From the NCBI GenBank assembly GCA_016208765.1, contig JACQXK010000069.1, positions 1 through 41,505 of the forward strand: DNA of 41,505 nucleotides. The letters are read 5' to 3'. The notes under the pieces are model-generated. The model did no database searches and was not told where the DNA came from. It saw only the letters and a list, made by a program, of their open reading frames with translations. Of the stretch, positions 7,650-18,107 are shown piece by piece (within the stretch, counting starts at the first letter, position 1; each line of letters opens with the position of its first letter). The position numbers were made by a program, and so were the translations under genes. This stretch comes from Candidatus Omnitrophota bacterium (GTDB taxonomy: Bacteria > Omnitrophota > Gorgyraeia > Gygaellales > Profunditerraquicolaceae).

Positions 7650-8120
7650 ATGCAGATAATGGATTTCTTGTCTAAAAAAGCAATTGTGATTGATTTAAAA
7701 TCCAGCAAAAAAGAAGACGTGATCAAGGAGCTTGTAGACGCCTTAATTGAAGCTGAAGAAATTGAGAAACGTAACCGCAATAAACTTATTGATGCTCTTA
7801 TGAGCAGGGAGTCTTTGGGCTCAACTGCTATCGGACAGGGCATCGCTATCCCCCACGCTAAGTCAGATTGTGTAAGCAAGCTTGTGGCAGCCTTCGGCCT
7901 CTCAAAGAAGGGTGTTGATTTTGATTCTCTTGACGGAGAGCCGGCCTACATATTCTTTCTTTTAGTCGCCCCGCAGGATTCTGCCGGGCCACACCTTAAA
8001 GCATTAGCCCGTATTTCGCGGCTGCTCAAAGATAAATATTTTCGCGACACCCTGCGTAACAGCACCGATGATAAATCGGTAATAAAGATCATTACTCAGG
8101 AAGACGAGAAGAAAGTCTAA
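7650..8120 (+). CDS. PTS EIIA domain protein (Ntr/fructose type)
   Basis: This 156-residue single-domain EIIA (PTS_EIIA_2 family) carries the phosphorylatable histidine at residue 69 in GIAIPHAK. Family members accept phosphate from HPr or NPr; stand-alone versions such as PtsN regulate metabolism and do not transport sugar. No EIIB or EIIC domain is fused or nearby, and the neighbours are a YvcK/CofD-like protein, HPr and enzyme I, so a regulatory role is likely. The ATG has a good GAAAGGAGC site. The next gene begins 34 bp downstream. Confidence 0.85.
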   Translation: MQIMDFLSKKAIVIDLKSSKKEDVIKELVDALIEAEEIEKRNRNKLIDALMSRESLGSTAIGQGIAIPHAKSDCVSKLVAAFGLSKKGVDFDSLDGEPAYIFFLLVAPQDSAGPHLKALARISRLLKDKYFRDTLRNSTDDKSVIKIITQEDEKKV

Positions 8121-8154
8121 CGGGCGTTTTCTGGAAGTTTAACAGAAAAATAGA

Positions 8155-9396
8155 ATGAAACCAAAATTAAATAATTTAGTTAAATGGCTATACCCGGGTA
8201 TAGGTGTCAAGCGCTGGGTGGGGCTGAGCGCATTAGGGGTAATTTTGCTGGTTATCGGGGAGCGCAATCTCCATTTGGAAGGATATTGGTTAATAAAGAT
8301 CTTAGATTCAATCGTAGTTATCTCCGGGATAATTATTCTGATTTTGGGAATTAAGATGATGCTGCGTTCTTTTATTGCAGCATTTAGCCCTTCTTCAAGA
8401 GATACGGAAATAGTTGATATTTTATATCAAAAAAAACACTTGAGCCGCGGGCCAAAGATTGTAACTATCGGAGGCGGCACGGGCTTGGCGGTTCTTTTAA
8501 GCGGGCTTAAGGAATATACTTCTAATATTACTGCGGTTGTTACTGTGGCAGATGATGGCGGATCTTCGGGGAGGTTGCGGCAGGAATTTGATATTTTGCC
8601 TCCGGGAGATATTCGTAATTGTCTGGTGGCGCTTGCCGACGCACCGGCTTTAATGCGCGATTTATTCCAGTTTCGTTTTGATACTAATTCAGAGTTGTCA
8701 GGGCATTCTTTCGGCAATCTTTTTATTACGGTAATGACACGTTTGACCGGAGATTTTGAGAAGGCAATTAAAGAAACCAGCAAAGTTTTAGCTTTAAAAG
8801 GAAGAGTGATCCCCGCGACTTTAAATAATGTAGTTTTAGAGGCCAGATACAAAGATGGTTCAGTGGTTACCGGGGAGAATATGATCCCCAAGACAAAACT
8901 GCCGATTGAAAAGGTTTCTTTAAAACCTGCTCAATCCCAGGCAACCCCTGATGCGGTAAAGGCAATCCAGGAAGCGCAGATCATTGTTTTAGGACCGGGC
9001 TCGCTTTACACCAGCGTTATCCCGAACCTTTTGATCAAGGAAATCAGCGATGCAGTTGTGGCATCAAGCGCTATAAAAGTATACGTTTGTAATGCTATGA
9101 CCCAGCCCGGAGAAACAGACGGCTATAGCGCCTCGGATCACATTAAGGCATTGGTTAACCACTCGCATCCGCGGGTTTTAGATTATTGTATTGTTAATAT
9201 CGGGGAGATACCTCAGGAGATATTGCAACGTTATGCCAGAGAGAATTCTTATCTGGTGATTAACGACAGGAAGAAAATAGAAAATTTTGGTTATCGGGTG
9301 ATTGAGGATGATTTTGCGGTGATTGAAAAGGAAGTGATCCGGCATGACCCCTCAAGGCTCGCCCGGATTATTTTAGGGCTCACAGAAGAGATATAA
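8155..9396 (+). CDS. yvcK: Membrane-anchored YvcK/CofD-like protein
   Basis: The C-terminal ~310 residues are the YvcK/CofD-like (UPF0052) domain with its glycine-rich nucleotide-binding start KIVTIGGGTGLAVLLSGL and the VTVADDGGSSGRLRQE motif. YvcK proteins bind UDP-sugars and are needed for growth on gluconeogenic carbon sources and for cell wall balance in Firmicutes. This version has an N-terminal region of about 95 residues with two hydrophobic segments (near 22-36 and 45-72), so the domain is probably held at the inner face of the membrane. YvcK next to HPr, as here, recalls the yvcJ-yvcK-crh locus of Bacillus. Confidence 0.88.
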   Translation: MKPKLNNLVKWLYPGIGVKRWVGLSALGVILLVIGERNLHLEGYWLIKILDSIVVISGIIILILGIKMMLRSFIAAFSPSSRDTEIVDILYQKKHLSRGPKIVTIGGGTGLAVLLSGLKEYTSNITAVVTVADDGGSSGRLRQEFDILPPGDIRNCLVALADAPALMRDLFQFRFDTNSELSGHSFGNLFITVMTRLTGDFEKAIKETSKVLALKGRVIPATLNNVVLEARYKDGSVVTGENMIPKTKLPIEKVSLKPAQSQATPDAVKAIQEAQIIVLGPGSLYTSVIPNLLIKEISDAVVASSAIKVYVCNAMTQPGETDGYSASDHIKALVNHSHPRVLDYCIVNIGEIPQEILQRYARENSYLVINDRKKIENFGYRVIEDDFAVIEKEVIRHDPSRLARIILGLTEEI

Positions 9397-9397
9397 T

Positions 9398-9661
9398 ATG
9401 CCGTTAGTTAAGAAAAAATTAATAATTAAAAATAAACAAGGCTTGCACGCGCGGCCGGCAGCTATGTTTGTGCAAATTGCCAATAAATTTGATTCTCATA
9501 TTCGGGTTAAGCGTGATCAAGAAGAGGTAAACGGAAAATCAATTATGGGTATTCTTATGCTTGGTGCTGAAATGGGCAGTACAATTATTATTGAAGCCGA
9601 AGGCATGGATGCAGAGCAAGCCATGGTTGAGTTGGAAAGGATCATTGAGAATGAGGAATAA
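9398..9661 (+). CDS. ptsH: Phosphocarrier protein HPr
   Basis: HPr (87 residues) carries phosphate from enzyme I to EIIA proteins. The active histidine is residue 17 (KQGLHARPA). The regulatory serine of Gram-positive and some Gram-negative HPr proteins is also present, at residue 48 in NGKSIMGIL, so control by an HPr kinase is possible, though no hprK is in the window. The gene starts one base after the preceding stop and ends two bases before ptsI, forming a tight operon. Confidence 0.94.
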   Translation: MPLVKKKLIIKNKQGLHARPAAMFVQIANKFDSHIRVKRDQEEVNGKSIMGILMLGAEMGSTIIIEAEGMDAEQAMVELERIIENEE

Positions 9662-9663
9662 TT

Positions 9664-11394
9664 ATGTTTAAGCTTAAAGGTATTGCTGCAGCTTCAGGGA
9701 TTTGCATAGGGCTGGCCTATAAGGTTGGCAGGGAGGAGCTTTCTATCCCCAAAGATGCGATACGCGAGCAGGATATACCTTTGCAGATTCAGATCTTTGA
9801 AGAGGCGTTGATCAAAACGCGCAGGGAAATCATTGAGCTGCAGAAGCGGATCAGTTCTGAAATGGGCCAGGAGGAAGCGCAGATTTTTGATGCCCATCTT
9901 TTAGTTTTAGAAGACCGTATGCTTATTGAAGAGGTGATCTCGCGGCTAAAAAAAGAACAGGTGAATGTCGCTTTTATCTTTTCTGAAGTCCTTAAAAAAT
10001 ATATTGATGTTTTTTCCAGGATTGAAGATGAATACCTGAAGGAGCGTATTTCTGATATTAATGATGTCGGCCGCAGGATACTGCGCCATCTTTTGGGGGC
10101 GGAACGCAAGTCATTAGCAGATCTAAAAGAACGGGTGATTGTGGTTGCTCATGATCTATCTCCGTCTGATACCGCGGCAATGCATAAGCAGAATGTGGCG
10201 GCTTTTGTAACTGATATCGGCGGAAAAACCTCGCATACAGCTATTATGGCAAAGTCCCTGGAGATACCGGCAGTTGTCGGCCTTGAAGAGGCGACATCCA
10301 GGATAAAGCCCGGGGATATACTTATTGTAGACGGGACTACCGGTGTTGTAATTGTCAGCCCGGATGAAGAAACTTTAAATAGTTATCGTCAGGAAGAGGT
10401 AAAATTAAAAGGTATTGGTGAACGGTTCTTAGCGGTCAAGGACCTGCCTGCTTCCACAAGCGATGGAAAATTAACCGAGATCTGGGCGAATATTGAATTT
10501 CCAGATGAAGTGTCTTCTGTAAAATTGCACGGAGCCGTTGGTATCGGCCTGTACAGGACAGAGTTTTTTTATATGAACCGTAAAGATTTGCCTCAGGAGG
10601 ACGAGCATTATGAGGCATATAAATATGTGGCAGAGCAGATGAATCCTTATCCGGTAACAATACGTACCATTGATTTGGGAGGCGATAAGTTTTTGTCGCA
10701 ATTTCAGATTCCTCGTGAGATGCAGCCATTTTTAGGCTGGAGGGCAATCAGGTTTTGTTTGGCACGCCCGGATATTTTTAAAGTGCAATTAAGGGCAATT
10801 TTAAGGGCATCAGTGCACGGAAATCTTAAAATGATGTATCCGATGATTTCCGGTGTTGAGGAATTGCGTCAGGCAAAGCAAGTCCTTAATGAAGCAAAAG
10901 AAGAGCTTAAGAGCAAGGGTATTCCTTTTAATGATGATATTCAGGTAGGGGCAATGATTGAAGTGCCTTCAGCTGCCATGACCGCTGATATCCTGGCGCA
11001 GGAAGCAGATTTTTTTAGTATCGGAACAAATGATTTAATTCAGTATTCTCTGGCTGTAGACAGGGTAAATGAAAAGGTCGCATATTTGTACGAGCCGGCA
11101 CACCCTGCGGTATTAAGATTGATTAAAAATGTTATTGATTCCGCACATAATGCTAATATAAAGGTGGGTATGTGCGGTGAAATGGCAGGAGAGCCCAACT
11201 TTGTGCTGATGCTTCTGGGGATGGGGCTGGATGCATTTAGTATGCCTCCGCAGGTGATACCGGAGATAAAATATATTATTCGCTCAGTTACATTTAAACA
11301 GGCGCATGCTGTTGCCATGGACGCGATGAAGCTTTCTACCGGCAAGGAAGTTGATGAATTCAGCCAGTTAAAACTGCGGGAAATTATAAAGTGA
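9664..11394 (+). CDS. ptsI: PTS enzyme I (PEP-protein phosphotransferase)
   Basis: A 576-residue enzyme I that autophosphorylates from PEP and passes phosphate to HPr. The phosphohistidine is residue 191 in GGKTSHTAIMAKSLEIP. The C-terminal PEP-binding barrel shows GIGLYRTEFFYMNR, TIRTIDLGGDKF, the GAMIEVPSAA segment and SIGTNDLIQYSLAVDR. The length matches standard enzyme I and there is no GAF domain as in PtsP. The stop overlaps the GTG start of the next gene by 4 bases. Confidence 0.96.
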   Translation: MFKLKGIAAASGICIGLAYKVGREELSIPKDAIREQDIPLQIQIFEEALIKTRREIIELQKRISSEMGQEEAQIFDAHLLVLEDRMLIEEVISRLKKEQVNVAFIFSEVLKKYIDVFSRIEDEYLKERISDINDVGRRILRHLLGAERKSLADLKERVIVVAHDLSPSDTAAMHKQNVAAFVTDIGGKTSHTAIMAKSLEIPAVVGLEEATSRIKPGDILIVDGTTGVVIVSPDEETLNSYRQEEVKLKGIGERFLAVKDLPASTSDGKLTEIWANIEFPDEVSSVKLHGAVGIGLYRTEFFYMNRKDLPQEDEHYEAYKYVAEQMNPYPVTIRTIDLGGDKFLSQFQIPREMQPFLGWRAIRFCLARPDIFKVQLRAILRASVHGNLKMMYPMISGVEELRQAKQVLNEAKEELKSKGIPFNDDIQVGAMIEVPSAAMTADILAQEADFFSIGTNDLIQYSLAVDRVNEKVAYLYEPAHPAVLRLIKNVIDSAHNANIKVGMCGEMAGEPNFVLMLLGMGLDAFSMPPQVIPEIKYIIRSVTFKQAHAVAMDAMKLSTGKEVDEFSQLKLREIIK

Positions 11395-12461
11395 GTCAGG
11401 GGAATTCTTATAATAATCTTCGTAAGATTGACAAGTCAAACATGCTGGATCTGCTTCTTGATTTTCCTGTGCATTTTACGGTAAGCCAAGAAATCGCAGA
11501 AAGAGCCGTTATTAAATTTAAAGAATGTTCTTTTGATAATATTTTATTTTTTGGCGTCGGTGGGTCTGCGATCGGGGCGGACGTGGTTAGGTCGTATCTT
11601 TATTCTGAAAGTGCTTTGCCTATCCAGGTTGTGCGCGAATATGACGTTCCGCAATATCTTGGTAAAAACAGCCTTGTCTTTTGTATCAGTTATTCCGGTA
11701 ACACCGAGGAGACGCTAAGCGCCTATGATCTGGCAAGGCAAAGAGGCGCAAAGATAATTGTCTTATCAAGCGGCGGAAAGTTAAAGGAACATGCCAATAG
11801 CGATGATGTAACTTTTATTGAGGTTCCGCAAAATCTTCCTCCCAGGTGCGCCATTGGATATTTGAGCATTATTTCTTTGTGCATTTTGTCGCGGATAGGG
11901 ATTGTAAAAGATGTTTTTCCTGCGATTACCGAGTCAAAGAGTGTTTTGGAGGAGCTGAAAAAAGAGAGCCTTTCTCCGGAAATCGGCTTAAAAGATAATC
12001 TTGCCAAGCATATCGCCTCAAAATTAGTGAATAAGCTGCCGGTGATTTATGCCGCTTCCTTTAATTTTGAAGTTTGCGCAACGCGTTTTCGCGGTGAACT
12101 AAACGAAAACTCTAAGACCATTGCATTAAGTAACGTTTTCCCGGAAATGAACCACAATGAAATCCTGGGTTGGCAGAATCCGCCTAAACTTTTGAAGAAC
12201 CTTGTGGTGGTTATGCTTAAAGATAAATTTGTGCATCGGCGTTTAAACAAAAGAATGGAGCTGGTTTGCTCTATGCTCAATAAACAAGGTGTGCGGATAT
12301 TAGAAATTAATTCCCGGGGCAATAGTTTACTGGCAAGGATATTCTCTCTGATTTACGCCGGAGATTTTGTTTCGTATTATCTTGCGGTTCTTTACGGAAT
12401 TGATCCTACTCCTGCGGAAAAAATTGATTACCTGAAAAAGGAACTGGCTGAATTTCGCTAA
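11391..12461 (+). CDS. Bifunctional phosphoglucose/phosphomannose isomerase
   Basis: This 356-residue SIS-fold isomerase belongs to the archaeal-type bifunctional PGI/PMI family, which interconverts fructose-6-phosphate with both glucose-6- and mannose-6-phosphate. Evidence is the tandem SIS layout with GVGGSAIGAD at 55-64, SYSGNTEET around 100, and the diagnostic RGELNENSKTIA and FPEMNHNEILGW segments near 235-255. It starts with GTG overlapping the ptsI stop (GTGA). Its place after the PTS genes and before a nucleotidyltransferase links it to hexose-phosphate distribution between glycolysis and sugar nucleotides. Confidence 0.88.
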   Translation: MSQGNSYNNLRKIDKSNMLDLLLDFPVHFTVSQEIAERAVIKFKECSFDNILFFGVGGSAIGADVVRSYLYSESALPIQVVREYDVPQYLGKNSLVFCISYSGNTEETLSAYDLARQRGAKIIVLSSGGKLKEHANSDDVTFIEVPQNLPPRCAIGYLSIISLCILSRIGIVKDVFPAITESKSVLEELKKESLSPEIGLKDNLAKHIASKLVNKLPVIYAASFNFEVCATRFRGELNENSKTIALSNVFPEMNHNEILGWQNPPKLLKNLVVVMLKDKFVHRRLNKRMELVCSMLNKQGVRILEINSRGNSLLARIFSLIYAGDFVSYYLAVLYGIDPTPAEKIDYLKKELAEFR

Positions 12462-12467
12462 TATTTA

Positions 12468-13205
12468 ATGAAGGCATTGATTCTTGCGGCAGGTTATGCT
12501 ACACGGTTATATCCACTAACCAAAAAATATCCTAAGCCACTGCTTTTGGTTAATGGCAGGCCGATCATTGATTATATTATTGAAAAGCTGCATGCTGTTG
12601 CTGAAATTGACGAAATTATTATTGTTACAAACAGCAAGTTTATTTCCAGATTTAAGCTTTGGCGAAAAACTTTAAAGACAACCAAGAAGATTACCTTGGT
12701 GAATGATCTTACCAAGAGTAATGATGACAGGCTTGGGGCAATTGGCGATTTGGATTTTGTAATCAGAAGTAAAAAATTGCGCGACGGCCTTTTAGTGGTC
12801 GGAGGCGACAATTTATTTGATGCCAAGCTAAATAAATTTGTTCTTTTTGCAAAGAAAAATAATCTTCCTGTAATCGGGGCCTATGATATTAAGGATAAGC
12901 ATAAGGCAGGTAAATACGGCGTAGTCAGGATAGACAAAAATAACAGGTTGATTGAGTTTCAGGAGAAGCCCAAAAAACCAAAATCAAGCCTTGTGGCGAT
13001 GTGCCTTTATTATTTTCCGGGGAACAAACTGGGGCTGGTAAGCGAGTACCAGAAGTCAAAAACCAGCAAAACTGATGCAACCGGTTTTTATATAGATTGG
13101 TTGAGCAAGAAAGTCGGCGTATCTTGTTTTGTGTTTAGCGGCAATTGGTTTGATATCGGGGATTTTAAGTTTTATGACAAAGCAAAAGAAACATTTAAAC
13201 AATAG
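12468..13205 (+). CDS. Sugar nucleotidyltransferase
   Basis: A 245-residue NTP_transferase-family protein that would join a sugar-1-phosphate to an NTP. The N terminus [18 protein letters not shown] is the nucleotide-binding loop, KYPKPLL supplies the conserved lysine, GGDNLFD carries the metal-binding aspartate, and EKPKKPKS and GNWFDIGD complete the core. It lacks the C-terminal beta-helix of bifunctional enzymes and is closest in style to glucose-1-phosphate thymidylyl- or uridylyltransferases. The exact sugar and nucleotide cannot be read from the sequence. It starts 6 bp after the PGI/PMI gene. Confidence 0.8.
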   Translation: MKALILAAGYATRLYPLTKKYPKPLLLVNGRPIIDYIIEKLHAVAEIDEIIIVTNSKFISRFKLWRKTLKTTKKITLVNDLTKSNDDRLGAIGDLDFVIRSKKLRDGLLVVGGDNLFDAKLNKFVLFAKKNNLPVIGAYDIKDKHKAGKYGVVRIDKNNRLIEFQEKPKKPKSSLVAMCLYYFPGNKLGLVSEYQKSKTSKTDATGFYIDWLSKKVGVSCFVFSGNWFDIGDFKFYDKAKETFKQ

Positions 13206-13216
13206 GAGGATGCAAA

Positions 13217-14386
13217 ATGGCAGCGCGTAAGCACTTTTTTACTTCTGAGTCAGTCGGCGAAGGGCACCCGGATAAAGTTTGCGATCAGATCTCTGACGGA
13301 GTTCTTGACGAAGTTTTGAAACAGGATCCATACGGAAGAGTTGCCTGTGAAACTTATGTTACTATGGGCCTTTTAATCGTAGGCGGCGAAATTACCACCA
13401 CCGGTTACGTTGATGTGAACAACCTTACCCGTAATATTTTAAAGGAGATAGGATATACACATCCTAAATACGGGTTTGATTACCATACTTGTGCCATTAT
13501 AAATACAATTCACAGCCAGTCTCCGGATATTGCTCAAGGAGTAAATACCGGCGGAGCAGGTGATCAGGGTTTTATGGTAGGTTTTGCCTGCCGCGAAACT
13601 CCGGAGTTGATGCCGCTTCCTTTGATGCTTTCGCACAAACTGGTAAAACGCACTGCAGATATCAGAAGACAGGGAATTTTGAAATACCTGGGCCCTGACT
13701 GCAAATCGCAGATTACCATTGAATATCATGACGGCCAGCCAAAAAGAGTGGATTCCTGTGTTCTGGCATGCCAGCACACTGAAGACATTCTTGATTCTAC
13801 CGGTGAGAAAATTACCAAGAAGGCGCGTCAGGAAATAATTGACGCAATCGCAAAACCAATATTAAAGGAATACCTGGATAAAGATACCAAGTATTATATT
13901 AATGAAACCGGAAAGTTTGTCATCGGCGGGCCTCAGTCTGACACGGGTATGACCGGAAGAAAGATCGTTGTTGATACTTATGGCGGAGTGGCAGCACCCG
14001 GCGGAGGGGCGTTTTCCGGGAAAGACCCGACCAAGGTTGACCGTTCAGCCGCATATATGGGTAGATATGTTGCTAAAAATATTGTTGCCGCAGGCCTTGC
14101 GGAAAAATGTTTGATTCACATTGCTTATGTTATCGGAAAAGCTGAACCTTTGGCAGTGATGGTAGATACTTTTGGCACAGGAAAACTTTCCGAGACAGCG
14201 TTAATTAAACTGATCAATGAAAACTTTGACCTTACTCCTCAGGGGATGATTAAAACTCTTGATTTATTGCGGCCGATTTACCGTAAGACTGCTTGTTACG
14301 GCCACTTTGGAAGGACTGAACCGGAGTTTAGCTGGGAGTCAACGGACAAGGCAGCGACGCTTAAGAAGCAGGGAGCAAAGTTATAA
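13217..14386 (+). CDS. metK: S-adenosylmethionine synthetase
   Basis: MetK (389 residues) makes SAM from methionine and ATP. Motifs are [20 protein letters not shown] at the N terminus, [19 protein letters not shown], the [20 protein letters not shown] stretch and the [16 protein letters not shown] loop. The ATG has an AGGAGGA site. No SAM riboswitch fits in the 11-bp gap upstream. Together with ahcY it forms part of the activated methyl cycle. Confidence 0.97.
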   Translation: MAARKHFFTSESVGEGHPDKVCDQISDGVLDEVLKQDPYGRVACETYVTMGLLIVGGEITTTGYVDVNNLTRNILKEIGYTHPKYGFDYHTCAIINTIHSQSPDIAQGVNTGGAGDQGFMVGFACRETPELMPLPLMLSHKLVKRTADIRRQGILKYLGPDCKSQITIEYHDGQPKRVDSCVLACQHTEDILDSTGEKITKKARQEIIDAIAKPILKEYLDKDTKYYINETGKFVIGGPQSDTGMTGRKIVVDTYGGVAAPGGGAFSGKDPTKVDRSAAYMGRYVAKNIVAAGLAEKCLIHIAYVIGKAEPLAVMVDTFGTGKLSETALIKLINENFDLTPQGMIKTLDLLRPIYRKTACYGHFGRTEPEFSWESTDKAATLKKQGAKL

Positions 14387-14414
14387 AAGGCCGTAGTTCG
14401 TAATTTGTAAATCG

Positions 14415-14477
14415 TCCCGACGCTTTATTTCATTTAGGTTGGGATCCCCCGACTGAGCCGTAGGTGAACGTCGGGAT
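14415..14477. repeat. Inverted-repeat cluster in the metK-ahcY gap
   Basis: TCCCGACG (14415-14422) is the exact reverse complement of CGTCGGGA (14469-14476). ATCCCCCGAC (14444-14453) can also pair with GTCGGGAT (14470-14477) after one bulge, so the two hairpins exclude each other. It lies just before the ahcY ribosome site. It may be a dispersed palindrome or a simple regulatory switch. Confidence 0.4.
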
Positions 14478-14503
14478 AACTGGTAATTTAGACAGGAGTA
14501 TAG

Positions 14504-15760
<1,257 letters not shown>

Positions 15761-15773
15761 TTTTTGGTGCAAT

Positions 15774-16739
15774 ATGGCGATTAAGAGAATAGCGGTACTT
15801 ACTACCGGAGGGGATGCTCCGGGAATGAATGCGGCGATCCGCGGCGTGGTGCGTTATGCCTTGAGCAATAAGCTTGAGGTGATGGGTGTTGTTCGCGGCT
15901 GGCACGGCCTGATAAATGAAGAATTAAGGGTGATGGATCATCGTTCGGTCTCCGGCATAATTGGCCAGGGAGGCACCATTCTTAAAACCGGAAGATGCCC
16001 TGAATTTAAAACCGAAGAAGCGCAAAAAAGGGCCTTTGATACGGTTAAGAAATTTAATATTGATGCTTTAGTGGTTATCGGCGGAAATGGCAGTTTTGCT
16101 GCGGCGAACAGTTTCTGCACTAAGTTTGGGATTCCCTGCGTCGGGATACCGGCTTCTATTGACAATGATATTAACGGAATAGATTTTACTATCGGTACAG
16201 ATACGGCAGTAAATACCGCGCTTGACGCCATTGATAAAATCCGCGACACTTCTACTTCCATGGAGAGGATATTTGTGGTTGAAGTGATGGGGAGGGATTC
16301 AGGGTTTATCGCCCTGATGGTGGCTCTTGCCGGCGGGTGTGAAGATGTAATTATTCCAGAGAGAAAAACAGATATGGTGGAAATTTGCCATGATATCGTT
16401 GAGGGTAATTTAAGAGGAAAATTAAGCTGGATCATTATAGTAGCCGAAGGAGCCGGTAAAGCAGTAGATATTTGTAAACAAATTACCGATATTACCGGGC
16501 TTGAAACCCGTCCGCTTGTTTTAGGGCATATTCAAAGAGGTGGGTCGCCTACGGCATTTAGCAGGGATTTGGCATTAAATTTAGGAAAGGCTGCTGTGGA
16601 TGTTTTATTAAGCCAAGAAACAAATAAAGCAGTCGGGTACTCCTGTGGAAAGAATATAATTGTAGATTTTAGTGTAGCAATCCAGAAAAAAGAATTAAAA
16701 GTAGATAAGATGTATAATCTTATTAAAATATTAACTTAG
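15774..16739 (+). CDS. pfkA: 6-phosphofructokinase (PfkA family)
   Basis: A 321-residue group A phosphofructokinase with TTGGDAPGMNAAIRG at the N terminus, the catalytic SIDNDI segment (Asp130) and VVEVMGRDSGFIAL. Two residues matter: the usual GGDGS ATP/Mg loop reads GGNGS (Asn105 in place of Asp), and the position that is glycine in ATP-dependent and lysine in pyrophosphate-dependent enzymes is Ala127. A small residue there favours ATP over pyrophosphate, but the Asn is unusual. It precedes an aldolase gene by 12 bp, forming a glycolytic pair. Its ATG has only a weak ribosome site. Confidence 0.9.
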   Translation: MAIKRIAVLTTGGDAPGMNAAIRGVVRYALSNKLEVMGVVRGWHGLINEELRVMDHRSVSGIIGQGGTILKTGRCPEFKTEEAQKRAFDTVKKFNIDALVVIGGNGSFAAANSFCTKFGIPCVGIPASIDNDINGIDFTIGTDTAVNTALDAIDKIRDTSTSMERIFVVEVMGRDSGFIALMVALAGGCEDVIIPERKTDMVEICHDIVEGNLRGKLSWIIIVAEGAGKAVDICKQITDITGLETRPLVLGHIQRGGSPTAFSRDLALNLGKAAVDVLLSQETNKAVGYSCGKNIIVDFSVAIQKKELKVDKMYNLIKILT

Positions 16740-16751
16740 GAAGGAGTATTT

Positions 16752-18077
16752 ATGGGAAGAAAGCCGTTAGATGTTGAAAAAATTGCAATGGATCTAATTA
16801 TGAGCGAAGATTCCGCCAAGAAGAAAGAATTGGCGAAAAAGATATTTGATATTGCCTATAAGAATGGGGTTTATCCAGCGAGTATCCATGATTTTTATAT
16901 TGCCCGCGCAAAAGATGGATTTAACGGTTTTACAGTTCCGGCAATTAATTTAAGGAGCATGACCCTTGACTTAGCCCGTGCAATATTCAGGGTGGCTAAG
17001 AAAAATAACAGCGGAGCTTTTATTTTTGAAATTGCTAAATCAGAGATGGGGTATACTGCGCAGCCTCCTATTGAATACTCTGCTGTAATTCTTGCGGCTG
17101 CTTTAAAGGAAAATTACAAAGGCCCGGTGTTTATTCAGGCAGACCATGTGCAGGCAAATGCCAAGAAATATCAGGAAAATCCTGAAAAAGAAATGCAAAC
17201 TCTAGAGGCCTTGATTGCCGATGCAATTAATGCTGGTTTTTACAATATTGATATTGATTCTTCAACCTTGGTTGATTTATCAAAGGCAGATATAAAGAAA
17301 CAGCAATATGCCAACTATGAAGTTTGCGCCAAGATTACCCAATTTATCCGCCGCATTGAACCAAAAGGGATTACAGTTTCCGTCGGAGGAGAAATTGGAG
17401 AGGTTGGGCATAAAAATTCAACGCCTGAAGATTTGCGCGCCTTTATGACCGGCTTTAGCGAGAGGTTGCGTAAGGGTTTAATTGGGATCAGCAAAATTTC
17501 TATCCAGACCGGAACTTCCCATGGAGGAGTGGTTTTGCCGGATGGTTCAATTGCACAGGTTAAACTTGATTTTGATACTTTAAAGAATTTGTCTGAGCTT
17601 GCCCGTAAGGAATTTGGCCTTGCAGGCGCAGTGCAGCATGGCGCTTCAACATTGCCGGCGGAGGCATTTCATAAATTTGCCGAATGCGATGCAGCAGAGG
17701 TGCATTTAGCCACTGAGTTTCAGAACATGATCTATGAGAGCAAGCATTTTCCTGCTGATTTAAAGAAGAGAATGTATGAATGGTTAAAGGTTAATGCTGC
17801 CAACGAAGCAAAGGCCGGAGAAACCGAGGAGCAATTTTATTACAAAACCCGCAAAAAAGCATTAGGCGCATTTAAGAAAGAAATTATGGGCTTGGCAAGC
17901 TCTGTGCGCGATGCAATTGCTGCTGAAGTTGAAGCGAAATTTGAGTTTTTGTTCAAACAGCTTAATGCGATAAATAATAAAGCATTAGTTGATAAATATG
18001 TTGTTTTAAAACGGGTAATTGTGCGTAAGCGCGATGATGCCAAAGAGGTTGTGCATGACGGAGAAGGGGCGGATTAA
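16752..18077 (+). CDS. Class II fructose-bisphosphate aldolase, long form
   Basis: A 441-residue protein with the zinc-dependent class II aldolase barrel. Recognisable are QADH with catalytic Asp131 and metal-ligand His132, VGGEIGEVG, IQTGTSHGG with a second histidine, and VQHGASTLP with a third. It is about 100 residues longer than typical FbaA, with a helical N-terminal extension of ~45 residues and a charged helical C terminus. Position right after pfkA supports fructose-1,6-bisphosphate cleavage; tagatose-bisphosphate or another ketose-bisphosphate remains possible. AGGAAGGAG precedes the ATG. Confidence 0.82.
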   Translation: MGRKPLDVEKIAMDLIMSEDSAKKKELAKKIFDIAYKNGVYPASIHDFYIARAKDGFNGFTVPAINLRSMTLDLARAIFRVAKKNNSGAFIFEIAKSEMGYTAQPPIEYSAVILAAALKENYKGPVFIQADHVQANAKKYQENPEKEMQTLEALIADAINAGFYNIDIDSSTLVDLSKADIKKQQYANYEVCAKITQFIRRIEPKGITVSVGGEIGEVGHKNSTPEDLRAFMTGFSERLRKGLIGISKISIQTGTSHGGVVLPDGSIAQVKLDFDTLKNLSELARKEFGLAGAVQHGASTLPAEAFHKFAECDAAEVHLATEFQNMIYESKHFPADLKKRMYEWLKVNAANEAKAGETEEQFYYKTRKKALGAFKKEIMGLASSVRDAIAAEVEAKFEFLFKQLNAINNKALVDKYVVLKRVIVRKRDDAKEVVHDGEGAD

Positions 18078-18107
18078 TTCAGAAGTACCCATTTATAGGA
18101 GAAAAAG

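Noticed and set aside
14387-14503. SAH riboswitch before ahcY
   Set aside because: The position is suggestive, but the conserved SAH-aptamer core could not be found; only simple palindromes are present.
15774-16739. Pyrophosphate-dependent phosphofructokinase
   Set aside because: The pyrophosphate enzymes carry lysine where this protein has Ala127, so ATP use remains the better call despite the unusual Asn105.
18078-18107. Attenuator or T-box before the ilv operon
   Set aside because: Only 30 bp separate the aldolase stop from ilvD; no leader peptide, stem or T-box sequence fits.
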